A DNA stretch of 64,000 nt from Yponomeuta sedellus (lineage: Eukaryota; Arthropoda; Insecta; Lepidoptera; Yponomeutidae), in contig OW203727.1 of NCBI GenBank assembly GCA_934045075.1, forward strand, positions 14,671,501-14,735,500. Reading direction: 5' to 3'. The first letter of the stretch is position 1. Every line of letters begins with the position of its first letter. The position numbers and the translations under genes are program-made. The notes beneath the pieces were generated by a model. That model had not been told where the DNA came from. It worked only from the letters and a program-made list of their open reading frames with translations, and did no database searches. Below are positions 25,451 to 38,242 of the stretch, piece after piece.

Positions 25451-26131
25451 TAAAAAAGGTGAAAAGTCATAAAAAACCTTCGTACCTATTCCATTGAAAA
25501 TTATTCTGATAGTGTTAACAAACTCTTCCTTCTACGCAACCCTACACTGCGCCCCCGACACGCACTTAGCCGGTTCGAAAACGTTACCTACGTGAATGTT
25601 GTCACCAACGCAAGTTGATAATATTATTGGATGTTCGTCATTTAATAAAGAGCTTTGAATTAAAGTAAAAATGTCTGTATTTAAATCGTACTAATTAAGA
25701 AAAATACGTAGGCATTAAAGTAACTAAAGGAATTCATTAAAAGAAATAGTGCTGTTTAATTTAATCGACACCAATTAACTTCTTAATCGATTACCGTTGT
25801 CATCGAAAGGGAAGGAAAATATGAAGTCAATGCAATGACAATCGAATGCGCAAATCGATGACCTTTTCGAACGCATGCGCAAGCGCAGGCAGAATTCAAT
25901 AAATTCCCGATATTTGCGAGCTACTACTTTCAATTTATTTTGTAACTTACATTTCGTTTCGCTTTGGTCTGAGTGTAAACCATTTTTAGGGGATGATATT
26001 TGTCAAACACCTGATAACTTTATACACGTTGTTTACATGCAGACCAAAAAATCCCTTCCCATATTAGTTAGACCATATTTTTTCGACAGCAATAATTTAA
26101 ATAAATAAATATATATATATATATATATATA

Positions 26132-26203
26132 TTTGTACAGGATTTTTATTTCCACTTTATAGGCAGTCATTGCAGACGTTAAAAGAGATTTTACACAAAA
26201 CCC
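26132..26203 (+). repeat. 72-bp direct repeat, copy 1, next to the large inverted repeat
   Basis: tttgtacaggatttttattt to ttacacaaaaccc, preceded by a short TA run. Copy 2 is at 27010-27081, also preceded by a TA run. Confidence 0.75.
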
Positions 26204-26916
26204 TTGTCTGTCTGGCACCGTAGCACAAGGTAGGTATTTATTCTAATGACCAGCCCCTAGATTCTAATACTTACATAGTTTTTCAATAGAATGATATAAG
26301 CGCGACGTGGTTGTTATTTGCCTCAATTTGGTAGTCTACAAAGCAATCAGTACAATATCATTCCAGGGGTTTAACCCGCGCAAATTAAATAGGCATCTCT
26401 CGCGAAGAAGATCTTAACGTCCGAGGCTCCGAGTTAAGTAGCACGGGTTACACCATTTCAATACGATTGGTTGCAAGACTACCGATAGTGTGAATGAAAC
26501 GACCATTATCGGACTAATATGACTCTAACAATTTTAGAGACTCGCCCTCAGTAGGGCGGACAAATAATTGTGTTGGGTGGAAGTAATTTTATTATTACTA
26601 TCGATATCTCTGGCCTAATAAGCGAAGAAAATTAATCAAATTTTCAGGGCCCTTTCATCCTGTCGTAATTGCAAAACTGCTAAACAATCTACAAACCAAA
26701 GCGAAACATCTGCCGATCGCGCCCGAGGTGAAACTGCTACCGGCAGACGCATTAATTCGAATTCCATATCGAAATAATCGAAACATCAACTTGATATATA
26801 AACTCTCGCTTGAAGCACGGTGTGATATAAGAATAAGAGGGTCTACTCATAATTTTTACACGACTACGAAAGAGGAGGGTTACACTGTATAGTATATTCG
26901 ACTTACACTGGGTTGG

Positions 26917-26917
<1 letters not shown>

Positions 26918-27010
<93 letters not shown>
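26918..27010. repeat. TA microsatellite, about 46 repeats
   Basis: Uninterrupted TA run directly after the left arm of the large inverted repeat. A shorter TA run lies at 26108-26132. Confidence 0.95.
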
Positions 27011-27014
<4 letters not shown>

Positions 27015-27081
27015 ACAGGATTTTTATTTCCACTTTATAGGCAGTCATTGCAGACGTTAAAAGAGATTTTACACAAAACCC
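27010..27081 (+). repeat. 72-bp direct repeat, copy 2
   Basis: Identical in the bases compared to 26132-26203. The two copies bracket the left 718-bp arm. Confidence 0.75.
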
Positions 27082-27161
27082 AAAGAATCCTAAATTATTA
27101 AAACAATTTTGTGTGCTTTTATTTAATACCCATCTTTATAATTCACAGATCTCTTACAGAG

Positions 27162-27265
27162 GTATATATTAAGCGGGTATAATTGCGATTATTTTATTAG
27201 GTAAAACGTAGTTATCTTAATTCCCGACGTTTCAGCAGTGTTGCAGTTGCCGTGGTAACGGGTTA
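27162..27265 (+). mobile_element. Half copy of the 48405 MITE
   Basis: tatatattaagcgggtataa, gcgattattttattagg, cccgacgtttcagcagtgtt, gttgccgtggtaacggg. The right terminal repeat is missing. Confidence 0.55.
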
Positions 27266-27600
27266 GTACATAGGTATATAACTATGGGTACAATATGTAT
27301 CGCGAGTCATTAAGAAATATTATCTTTTACAGAGATAGTTCCCTCTTTGTACATGTCATTTCTTACGTAATGACTTGTTAAAAATATTTCGTGGGCAATA
27401 AAATTCAGAGAAATTGTTTTAAAACAATTTCTCTTTATTTTATTTTATTTTACTTCAAGGTTTAGGAGTTAATTTAAAAAAATTACAAAAAAAAGCCAAT
27501 GCCCTGGGACAACGTGGGAGTGTGTCAAAGATAAAAAATAAGGCAATGAGGCAATAAGATTCCTATTAAAGAACTTGAAATCATCATCATCATCAACCCA

Positions 27601-27690
27601 TTATGTCCCCACCGAGGGGCACGGGTCACTTCCCTGAGGAAGGTATAGGCCACATACTCCACCACCGGGGCCAAGTCCGGATTGGTGGAA
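27601..27690 (-). mobile_element. 5S-derived SINE 3' fragment in the spacer of the large inverted repeat
   Basis: Plus strand tgtccccaccgaggggcac, tgaggaaggtataggcc, gccaagtccggattggtgg. Same subfamily as 55265-55610. Preceded by a short catcatcatcat run. Confidence 0.55.
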
Positions 27691-28404
27691 GAAATTGATA
27701 TACTAAATAATAAAAACCAACCCAGTGTAAGTCGAATATACTATACAGTGTAACCCTCCTCTTTCGTAGTCGTGTAAAAATTATGAGTAGACCCTCTTAT
27801 TCTTATATCACACCGTGCTTCAAGCGAGAGTTTATATATCAAGTTGATGTTTCGATTATTTCGATATGGAATTCGAATTAATGCGTCTGCCGGTAGCAGT
27901 TTCACCTCGGGCGCGATCGGCAGATGTTTCGCTTTGGTTTGTAGATTGTTTAGCAGTTTTGCAATTACGACAGGATGAAAGGGCCCTGAAAATTTGATTA
28001 ATTTTCTTCGCTTATTAGGCCAGAGATATCGATAGTAATAATAAAATTACTTCCACCCAACACAATTATTTGTCCGCCCTACTGAGGGCGAGTCTCTAAA
28101 ATTGTTAGAGTCATATTAGTCCGATAATGGTCGTTTCATTCACACTATCGGTAGTCTTGCAACCAATCGTATTGAAATGGTGTAACCCGTGCTACTTAAC
28201 TCGGAGCCTCGGACGTTAAGATCTTCTTCGCGAGAGATGCCTATTTAATTTGCGCGGGTTAAACCCCTGGAATGATATTGTACTGATTGCTTTGTAGACT
28301 ACCAAATTGAGGCAAATAACAACCACGTCGCGCTTATATCATTCTATTGAAAAACTATGTAAGTATTAGAATTTAGGGGCTGGTCATTAGAATAAATACC
28401 TACC

Positions 28405-28650
28405 TTGTGCTACGGTGCCAGACAGACAAGGGCGTCACAAAGATGGGAATACGCACAGACTGAGGCTATTTGAGCAAATCAAGTACGGTGGCCTGCAAAA
28501 GAATTTGTACCCATGATCTTAGTGTTGTCAAGGGTGTTAACAAGGCAGTCAACACGAACAAATGTACGGCAACCCCTAGTGGGAATCAAACCCACTACCT
28601 CCGGCGTGGTAACGGGACGTGATACCACTAGAACAACGAGGCAGTCATGA
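28405..28650 (-). mobile_element. tRNA-like SINE (family D), two heads
   Basis: The minus strand shows a head at about 28580-28648 (gactgcctcgttgttctagt, ggtttgattcc) and a second degraded head near 28500-28560. The shared tail ends accgtagcacaagg at 28405. The first 28 bases are shared with the right arm of the large inverted repeat. Confidence 0.5.
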
Positions 28651-29013
28651 CACATGAGATACAGCAGATAGCGTTTTTGCAAGCATAATATCACTTCATA
28701 ATTTTTACCTATGACAGGGCAGTGAAGGTCCCACAGAATAATACACCCTAAGAGTGGAAAACATCGTCAGGAATCCTGATTGTCTGAGGTGTTGACATAC
28801 CGCAGCGTTTGAAACTGTCAATCCGCGGTGGATATGCGTGGTAATACTATTATAAAGGTTTGTTGTACTCAACCAGCAACACACTTTTGGTCAGACAGCC
28901 AGTTAAAGCAAATTTATCAGTTGGAGTCCAGTTTACACGATCTGAGCGATTAAAACTACCGGATGGACCAAGTGACTAGAACTTTTACTACGATGCTACT
29001 GCTATCGTGCATA

Positions 29014-29229
29014 CAGTCCGTTAGCTTTTAGAATATACATCGGGCTCTAGAGCAGGCTTCGGTTTTCGCCGAAAGCACACTACTTCCTGCTCTGTATAAG
29101 ACTTTTCTTGACTATTTGGAAAAGTTTTGTAAAGTTATAAATAACAATACAAAATAAACCTTACCTTATTGTAATATAATCGGTTCTATCCAATAGTAGC
29201 CGAGGTATATTCTAAAAGCTAACAGACTG
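29014..29229. mobile_element. Tc1/mariner-type MITE
   Basis: 25-bp terminal inverted repeats (cagtccgttagcttttagaa...) with one mismatch, flanked by TA on both sides. A CAGT start with TA duplication is typical of Tc1/mariner. No transposase. Confidence 0.65.
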
Positions 29230-31139
29230 TACTGACGATTTAAGTACACTCGGATGAAAAGGTCCAATCTTAGTGTACACGGCGCTTTCTTCGCTCATTT
29301 TCCTTATATTACGGGAACCAACTCCTGAACAATTCCAATCGTTTAAATGTCATATTAGTATGCAATTTGACAGTACGACGGTTAGAATCTCTAAGGATTC
29401 TGTGCGCATTAGGCCACTGAGCCGATTCGAATGTAATCACAAAATGAAAATAGCGTCAATGGAAGGAAGGAACTCTTGTGTGTCGCAAGAAAAAAAAGTG
29501 ACAGTGAACATTTGAATAATCTGGAGAAGTATTGAAGTATGTTCTATTGCAACGCCTTGATTATTTTCACTCTAGCATCGCCTACAACTATTAGTTAACT
29601 AAAACCTATGTGGAAATAAAATAAAAAAACTAACGTAGGTACCTATTCAAAAAAGTTGAAAATCCATAGCATGCAATGGCATGCACTTGTCTGGTGGTCG
29701 TGACGTTATAGAGCTGCGTATATGCGGGATGGACACAATCCCTACATCTCCATAGACAACGGAACGTGGTTATTTCCAATGCAACACACATACACTACGT
29801 AATACAAGCAATGACGTATAGGGGCGATTACTCTTCTATCTTCTACTATGGATCCACGTGTTTATGACGCACACCCCGATACATTGCCAGCGCGTGGTCT
29901 ATCATCCTTAGATTACTAGTTGAACTCAATTGTGTGAGACAATTACCAGGCAGATACCTCTTTTAAGTAGGTAGATACTGCGATGACCTGTTTTCAGAAA
30001 TTAACTCTCTAACAAACAAAAGTTCTATTAGATGCGACTGTAAATTATTTCTGATTGATCCAGCATGGGTAGTCGACGGCACGCGTCTTGTGTTGTGGCG
30101 CTGAAATGGTAGAATTCCTCATTTAATGTACTGACACTCGCGACTGTTTACAATTGAGACGCGCGCGTATTAATCGCGCCGACAAAACTGTAGAATAAAA
30201 TCTTAAAAAACATATTTTTAGTTGTACCCCCCTACACGAACACTATATGCTATTGATTTGAATTTATACACGATGGATCGCAGAATTAACCAAACTATGT
30301 TATGGTTACTTGAAAAAACAAGTCATATTGACCTACAGTGTGGTGTACGGCTTATCACAAAATGAGGGATGCAATTTTTTTTCTCGCCTACACCTTAAGC
30401 AGCTTAGCCGCTTATCATCCGGAATTATTCGCTCAGATAAGTCAGTATTTGTGAATAGATTCGCAAATAGTAGCTAACACTCGCTAACGGCCAAGGAAAA
30501 CAGTGAAGAAAGATTAGTTACTCGTATCTCCAAACTTTATGTGTTATTGACATTCATGGTCATAGTTTTGCTGAGCGATGATCACATTAGAAATGTTTTT
30601 TTAACTTTAGATAATTCTGTGGTGACGTTCTCCTAAAGTACAACCAGTAAGTAAGGAAGTCTACACTGGGTTGGATGACGTCAACTTTTTATTACGCTTT
30701 GGAAACCCAACGCAGTGGACGCTAGGCACAAATCGTTACCAAACTAGTTTACTTTGATCGGTGACCCATTCTTTCCTTTTTACCTTAAACGGCAACCTCT
30801 CAGTCAAGAAAATAAAAACAAACCTTGCCGTTACCTTAATTACAGTACCTCGCTACTCGCTGACTGAAGTTTTTTTTAATTTTCCTTTTCAGGGCGGCGC
30901 GTATTTCCACAAAAACCCACTTTCGCCTGCTGCTAAAGTGGTTTCTCTTTTTTAAACATGTATATGTAGTCAGACCAATGTTACCTTAGCCTCATAGTAT
31001 GAACGTAACATGCTCTGACTTTTGTGAACACCTTAGGCACTGGTGTTTGCTCACGATATTTTCCTTAATAGTTAGCGAGGATTTTGTATCTTAAAATATC
31101 ATAGTAAACGTGCTGAAATCGCTCGTGGCTTAGTCGAAG
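29230..31139. other. No gene recognised
   Basis: Short frames only (29273-29515, 30761-30955), without domains or convincing splice partners. Confidence 0.45.
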
Positions 31140-31295
31140 AATCTTCTCTCTTCGTCGGGCTATATTAGACCACTGCTGGACATAGCCCTCCCCTAATGAG
31201 CGCCATAGCGTAAGGTTGTGCCATCATTGGGGGGCCCATAGTTCCCACGCTGTGCATGCGAGTTGGGGATCGAAGTTCGGTGGAATTGTACTGCA
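31140..31295 (-). mobile_element. LINE 3'-end remnant, minus strand
   Basis: Minus strand: cgcatgcacagcgtgggaac, then gcgctcattaggggagggct, atgtccagcagtgg. Same kind of ending as at 25385 but a different copy. Confidence 0.5.
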
Positions 31296-31944
31296 GGGGG
31301 CGCTGGTTGCTAAAAATATGTAGTTAATTTTACACAATTTTGTATTGCCCAAAGCAATCGATCCATATTATGCGCGCTTGCCCTTTTTTGTACTATTTTT
31401 TTCCGCCAGCTGTGATGAGATAAATGTTAATTACAGCGACGGCTCCCTGAAAAAAAAACTATAAGAATTAGGCCAAGTCAGTCACGAGCAGAAAAACTGG
31501 TCGAAAATCTTACTTTTTTCTTCAGAGTAGTAATTTGAAGGTAATTAAGGGACCCCAGTATGCATACAGGCTTTCGTCAAAGCAATTAAGAACGGCCACT
31601 TGCTAAACCGCTATTTAGCACCGTTTTAATTAACACTTCCAGTACTTATGTTGTGTGATTTTATCAAATTATGAAAACAACAATTTTACAGTCATCGCTA
31701 AATATACTCGCCAGTGGAGAGCACAAAAAAAAATCTCATTGGAGAGGCTTATCTTAATCTTTAGGTGCCTTATGTAGTGCGCTTACACCTGTAATCGCAC
31801 CACGAAAGGACTTATTATACTCTATGCACGAAAGGCACCTAACGATTAATGATAAAGTTTTTTCATAACTTAACCTGTTGACAGTTAGTTACTAATATTT
31901 ATTTTAATTTCTTTATTAACAAAGCCACAAACTAGAAAACCAAA

Positions 31945-32405
31945 GTAAATAGGTTTTTAAAATTGTCCTTAGCACGGGTTGGTGCATTAAAAAGAATATA
32001 ATCAAAGTTTTATGTGACTAGGTACTGGTAAAACGTAACATAAATAAAAGGTAACTTGATTTTTCAGATTTTTTCTCGCCTCTTAAAAGAATATTATTAA
32101 TTATCATGTGATTTTCACGTTTTTAATGGTATTAATGTCACTCCAGTTAAATTTTGAGCCATGTTTCCGGTTTATATCTCTTTACTGACAATTAAATCAA
32201 TCGAAGGTTAAATTTAAGGTAATATTATTCTTGCCTCACAAACATCCTGTACGTAATACAGAGGATATTGTTAAGAGGTTCGAAATTTCACTGATGCCGG
32301 TGAGTCACTCATTAGCTCAGTTGGTAGAGCGCTGGCACGGGTAGCCAGAGGTTGCGGGTTCGAATCCTGGCATGGGTGGAATTTTTAGCCTCTAAATAGG
32401 TTTTC
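31945..32405 (+). mobile_element. tRNA-like SINE copy (family A), single plus head
   Basis: Begins with the tail motif ttttaaaattgtccttagc plus acgggttggtgcattaaaaa, then diverged sequence. It then has the conserved cctgtacgtaatacagag and a plus-strand head (agctcagttggtagagcgc, ggttcgaatcc) ending tagcctctaaatagg. No clear target duplication found. Confidence 0.6.
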
Positions 32406-35400
32406 AAAAACATCTACTTATAAAACATCTACTTACAATTCAAATCCACTTTAGGAATGAATCCTAAAGTGGAATCAAACTAAACCGACTTTAAAAGTAG
32501 ATTCCTCAAAGAATTTGAAGGGAAAAAAGTGGAAGCCAGTGAAGGGTTGCGCAACCGAGCGCGCGATCGCGAGTTGTCTTTTTGTTACATCCTGATTATA
32601 CTCTGATACAAATCACTTCGCAGAAAGTCTACCCTTGTGGAAAGCGCAATGATACAAAAAACGTCTCTGACGAAACATTTAAGTAGGTATAAACTTAGTC
32701 AAAGTAAGTAAATGTAAAATTAAAAAATATGTATAAAAAACACAAATCCTCTTAAAACCGGTGAATGAAATAAACTACCCCGAAATACATCCGACCCAAA
32801 GGTACCCATTACATTGGCAGCATTAGCTCTGACGATGCTTCATTGACTTTTCAATGGAATGTCTGGAGAATCTGCAATAATTAAGAATTTATAAGAAATT
32901 ATCTATCAATAATAAGAAATAAAGAAATTGTGATTAGTCTGCTACTACAGTCATAGAAACAAATATGCATGCACTCCCGTTAAAACATTCACAACTTAAA
33001 CGTGATTATGGATCATAAACCACACACATTTGAAAGAAAATTACTTTCTAAGTGCGAAGGCGAACAAATTTCTTTATTAAAATACGGTATAGTAAAAAGT
33101 TCAAAAATATAATGTAAGTGGATCTTTTGTATTAATCTATTCGCTGGCCAGCTACCGAATAAAATCCTGCTGTGTAACTCGACACTCGACTGGGCCAAGA
33201 GGCGCGCACACAAAAACCACTGACTAAAGTCCAATATCCCGCGGGAAAGTTGCATCGAAATATCCTTGTTATGATTTCACTTTTTATCGATTTGGTGGTA
33301 TCCAAATGCGTTGATATATATCCATATAATTTCGAGAACGTGCGTACAATATAGAGAACATATTAATATGTTTTGCTATGTTACGAGTGTACGGAAGATG
33401 TCGATGTAGCATGAACCAATCCAATCCCTGAACCCACATAGCCTATATTTCCAACAGTGATAAAAGGAAATTTGACTTTTAATGGTACAGATGGTTGAAC
33501 TAATAATTACACGTTTGAAGAAGAAATAAAAGCCCTAATAGTTGCTGGGGGTAAAAGTTTCTTTGCTTGCCAAAAAGTATTGAAATGAAAAAATTCATGC
33601 ATTTATTGTTAAGAATTACAGAAACACTTTCCCCACACTAATTTATATAACACACAATAGGGTATTGAGCTCTGAGCTACTCAGTAACTCTAAACTTGCA
33701 TGGTGTTTTTTATCACAAAACGCTAGACCCTTATATCCCTTAAAAATACACTGACGCTGTTTAAATAGTCTATGGCTGATATTCTATCTATCATCTATCT
33801 GAGGAAAAAACGTAGCGGAGCCGTATAGATTAATAAAATTGCATCTGAGGCCTGTTTTTGAGGAATCATGTTTTTATAACATTATAAGGCTTTTATAAGT
33901 ATGTTGCTTGCTACTTATGCATGGGAAATTTGGACAGTGAGCCAAAAGCAAGAGAAGAAGACAGCAGAAGATAGTTTCGAAAATGTTTACATAAAATCTT
34001 TTGGCCAATAAAGTAAAGCGACGGCTGTTATCGTACAAATGCGGATGAACCATGAGGTTGAATAGGAAGATTAGGAGGTTTATTTAGCGGAGAAGACCAT
34101 CACCGATGAATTTATGCAGAGGCGATTGGTGAAGATACTGCTCGATGTGAGTCGAAGAACCTCCTCCTTCTTTGAAGTCGGTTAAGAAGAGCTAAATATG
34201 GTGACGTTGAATGCAGTACTCAGATACGACGTTATTATTATGGTCATAAAAAGGATGTAAAGTGACATGTCCATGTAACCGCAAGAAGTCTTACAATCTT
34301 GCACAGGTGTCATCTGCTCGTCTCTGCTCTGTTTTTTTACAAAACTTTTTTTATCGGTCTTAGTATTGAGGTCGATGAACTCGTACTTGCTTTCTGCTCT
34401 ACAGAGCCTAAAACATGAGTCATTAGATATTATATTTTAATATTCCAAAACTGTTCATGTAGAAAAATGTGATGTCAACATCACATTTTTTTTGCAATGA
34501 TGCAACGAATAATGTAAAGTTGACAGTACCTAATTGTTATCATCAAAATAATTACTAGAATTTTCAGTAAATACATTTGACTAGAATAAAGTAGAGAACA
34601 CTTTATTTTACAACCAAACGTATTTCTGAGACATTGTCATATATTCAGCGTTTTTCTCAAACACCGAAATAGTTTACATTATCATATAATTTGAAAATCA
34701 TTATTGCGTCATAGCTCAGGCACTTACTTATTGTGCCTAATGTTTAAACCGCCGTCGCTGTAAACAACAGCCGTAAAAAGGAATAGTTTTAAATGCACCC
34801 TTAAAGTTTTATCCTCATCAATATTCTATTAATGGGATCGTCTAGCTGGAGCCTGTGTCCAGCAGGATCTAAGGCAGTCCCGCCGACCAACCTTGGTGAT
34901 CTCTAGGTCAGTACAACTTTAGTCTTTCTTGCAGGTAACCAGAAGTTAGGTTTTACATCGTGGCTACTAACAAAGACCTTGTTAACATTCTTCTTCTATA
35001 TGAGACCGTTATCAATCCTGTCTAGCCCCTTTATTAAATGAAAACAAAAATCTACGAGTCTCCATTTGCCTTATATTTGTTTTTATCTGCACTCGTGGAT
35101 TTGAATCGAATGGGATCTAATTAATTAGGACTGTAAATTTAAATTGCGTCTCCTTTGTGCTCTATATTTGTTCTTGTTTTTTTATGGACCTTAATAAAAT
35201 TGCTTGTAATAATTTAAATCGAGTCTATGTATATGAGATTCACATAGAAAATGAAGAAAATGAATAGATGACCTGATGCATTTCGTACCATCTAAAATTG
35301 ATTTAATTGTATGGTGAATTGGATGGTGATGATGATTGACAATGTCCGCCATTAAACCACTATCTGCAACACGTAAATAATTTTATTTTGTAGAAATAAT

Positions 35401-35518
35401 ATTCCAAAGATAGGTCAAAAGTTATTGTAAATCACAAACTCTAACGTAAAAGTTTCAGGAATTGCGCGTTGAAGAAATTATTCTGCTAAATAGATTTCTT
35501 GGATAACATAACAAAACA
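32406..35518. other. No gene recognised
   Basis: AT-rich sequence. It has an 11-bp hairpin near 32450 (ccactttagga / tcctaaagtgg) and the 34463 hairpin. The largest frame (33013-33255, minus) has no motif. Confidence 0.45.
34463..34490. repeat. 13-bp hairpin
   Basis: aaaaatgtgatgt, 2-base gap, acatcacattttt. Confidence 0.8.
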
Positions 35519-35716
35519 TTTAGGTACAGACAGGCACATACATTGCTTCTGGCCCCACACTAGGATACCCTGTGTCGTGGGAATCAAAAACAACGACATC
35601 ACAAACATGTAAACATCCAAGACCTGGGGTTTTTTTATATCCCCAGCCGGGGTTCGAGCCCTCTTGCATAGTAGGCATCTGCCTACCATTACGCAACCGC
35701 TACGCCACAGAAGTGG
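35519..35716 (-). mobile_element. tRNA-Gly-like SINE (family B)
   Basis: Same structure and tail as the copy at 305-500, with a slightly broken head (gctcgaaccccggctgggg on the minus strand). Confidence 0.6.
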
Positions 35717-36617
35717 TCGTGGATAATTAGAAATATGTAGTCTTGACTAACAGTTAGTGTTTCTCAGCCTGCTTAAAACCTCTGATTTATGTTTTTTTTT
35801 AATAAAAACACGAATCCTCTTTAACAGTCCTCAGAGGCAGTTTAAATAATCTGTGGTGTTCCATTCTCACAGACTATTTAAATTGCGAGTAGCTAAATAA
35901 GTATCTCACAATCTGGTTTTATGCAAGCCCAATTTTAATCAGGTAAGCAAAGTGACCGACTCTACAGGGTGATTTTAAAATCGCTAGCTATATTTTGAGA
36001 GAATGTTCTTTTCATTGTGGAAAACATTAGTAACAATGGTTTGTCGATAATTTAACCATATTTGTTATTTCCGACCTTTTGCTCCAATCAGAATCCAAAT
36101 TTAAAAACGTAGAAATTTTAAAAATATATAATAATAGTATTATAAATAAAAATATGTTTTCTAATAAGTACCTAAATAAGAGTTCGTCCTCCGAGATGGC
36201 GCTCGACCCATTCTTTTATTTTCAATGAACTAATTATGATAACCAAAAAAATTATACATCTCATGGTTCGAAAGCCCCCTTAAAATTAATCAACCGAATT
36301 CGTTGTCACCCCGTAGTTAGGCGATCTAAAAATATAGCCTATTGTCTTAATGTTCAGTGTTGAAACCAGATCCGTATCAAAATGCCAGATCATCTTGAAT
36401 CTTAGAATTCACTATGCGAAGGTTGACCAGATGTCATTAATAATTGGCATGACTTTTAGATCTAGTGTTGACAAATTGTCTTGACACAAAAAGCCTATGA
36501 AACCCAAGTACATACGCAATAGAAAAAAAACACCTAGGTGCCGCAGGTATTAAAGATATTAAATGTATCTCCGCTTTTTACGGTCTCCATAACTTTTTGT
36601 ACGTAACTTTATTTCAA

Positions 36618-36812
36618 GACGACCTCTGTGGCGTAGCGGTAGCGCGTCTGCCTACCATGCAAGAGGTCCCGGGTTCGAATCCCGGCTGGGAACAAAAAAA
36701 AAGCCCAGGTCTTGGATGTTTGCATGTTTGTGATGTCGTTGTTTCTGGTTCCCGCGACGCAGGGTGTCATGGTGTGGGGCCAGAAGCAATGTATGTGCTT
36801 GTATTTAAATGT
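36618..36812 (+). mobile_element. tRNA-Gly-like SINE (family B), best preserved
   Basis: The head cgacctctgtggcgtagcgg continues to a perfect ccgggttcgaatcccgg T arm. It is followed by an A run, the tail aggtcttggatgtttgcatg, and an end ccagaagcaatgtatgtgc. Confidence 0.68.
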
Positions 36813-37204
36813 TAATATGAATGTTAATTTTAAGAAGGAATTATTTATTCATTTATAATCGCCAATAACTAATAATTTCCGCAATTGCCTACCAAGCAAA
36901 GATCATTTGCTTCACTAGGACTAGAATGTTAGACGGAAGAACTTATCAAGATAAACGATAAAGATACTGGCATATTAAAACATAGCAACTGAAATTTTCC
37001 TATGTAATATAGGTCTGGCAATCTAATCTACTTCATAAAATCATTAGTAAAGCAATCGGTCTCCACGATACAGGTAAAACCTAGTGTGGAAACCAAAGTA
37101 AATTTCCTAAATCCTTAATTCATAATATAACTTCTGCGTATAAGGCTGTGGTGTTTTTGTGTTTAAAATAAACATTTTGTATGTTATAACTTTATAAGTG
37201 AATG

Positions 37205-37355
37205 AATGAAACGCTCTTGGCCTAGTTGAGTGATTGGAATCAATCACTCGAGTTAAGCAACAACAGGCCCGGTCAGGTGCAGGATGGGTGACCGTCCCGT
37301 GACTACCGCTAGTGGCATTTTTCCGAGCCTTTCCGTGCTTCGCAAGGCACACTAA
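37205..37355 (+). mobile_element. 5S-rRNA-derived SINE, left half (split)
   Basis: Contains cgagttaagcaacaacagg and gatgggtgaccgtcccg, which match the internal-promoter half of 5S rRNA, then gtgcttcgcaaggcac. It breaks at TAA where the Harbinger-like element enters and resumes at 45293. Confidence 0.75.
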
Positions 37356-37872
37356 GGCTGACATTCAGAGACGAATCCCAAGTTCACGCTTAGAGCAGTC
37401 TTAGCAAAGTAAACTAAAGTCATACTTAGTAAAGCGCCGAAATTTTCGTATTCACATCGATCCGGAGCCGGAGTTAAGCATGAGCTAAGAGAAGAACTGT
37501 CTTAAGAAAGTCATCTATATTGTCTATTATTTTTTAGTGATGTAGTTCTTACCGGTTTTTTAAATATTATATCGCTACACGAGAGCAGGACCACATCATA
37601 CAAGTTTATGTATGTGTGAGAGTGAAATAAAAAGCTCACAGATAATGCTCGTAGAACATCGGTGAAATGACGTTTGGAGTCGTATGTGAACGAAAGATTT
37701 TTTTACATTCTTTGGTTGGCGGTTGGCGCGAGTTTTATAAGTTGGCGAAAATTGTACCTATTCTCAATTCTGTAAATTATTCAGTTTCGTTAATTTTTCA
37801 TAGACTGTCACAGAAAATGACTTCTTCTAAAAAGTCTATAACTTCAAAGCGATTATTAAAAAACTGTACCGC

Positions 37873-37928
37873 TATTCGAAGCCTACTTAATAATATGACT
37901 CAAATTAAGCGAGTCATATTATATGAGA
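37873..37928 (+). repeat. Left inverted terminal repeat of the DIRS element
   Basis: Begins tattcgaagcctacttaa and matches the complement of 42606-42661 over 56 bases with one difference. Includes a perfect 10-bp stem, aatatgactc and gagtcatatt, with a 9-base loop. Confidence 0.85.
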
Positions 37929-38242
37929 ACAGCGTTCTTGGTTTCCGTATCTGTGGCGGTTACCTATGTCTGTCATATACACTCCCTCCTGTCTACCTAT
38001 CTCTTTCACACTTGGCAGCCGCTGTCACGATGACGTTTAAAATGTCACTTTGATTCATAAAAGAAGTATCGTGAGCGGACGTTCCTCATTGGCGTCTTGA
38101 TTCCCGACCTGTGCGGACGAAACTACACTGCGTGTCGGTGAGATTTATAATTTATTTCCTTAACGGTTCACACCGTTCGTTTTTAATTTTTATATTTGTA
38201 CCTATAGTCTGTCATTGTGTTTTTGTTTTATAAAATCTCAAT

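Larger units (their letters stand above)
21690..26107. other. Downstream intergenic region
   Basis: No gene seen in 4.4 kb beyond the 25385 LINE end and a damaged tRNA-like head. 22,900-24,000 has several short related words (gcagtatgag, actcatactac, actgccagtttc) suggesting old MITEs. Confidence 0.45.
26201..28432. repeat. Large inverted repeat, 718-bp arms
   Basis: Arms 26201-26918 and 27715-28432 have equal length and are reverse complements, identical in nearly every stretch compared; one difference noted is cccctagatt against cccctaaatt. The spacer is 796 bp with a TA microsatellite, a half MITE and a 5S-SINE fragment. No coding frame is seen in the arms. The arms contain a diverged version of the repeat at 9961-10250. 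Confidence 0.8.

Noticed and set aside
26913..27101. Ile-Tyr repeat frame
   Set aside because: Translation of the TA microsatellite.
37667..38053. 128-residue frame crossing the left DIRS terminal repeat
   Set aside because: It runs through the repeat boundary between two unrelated elements, so it cannot be an old gene.
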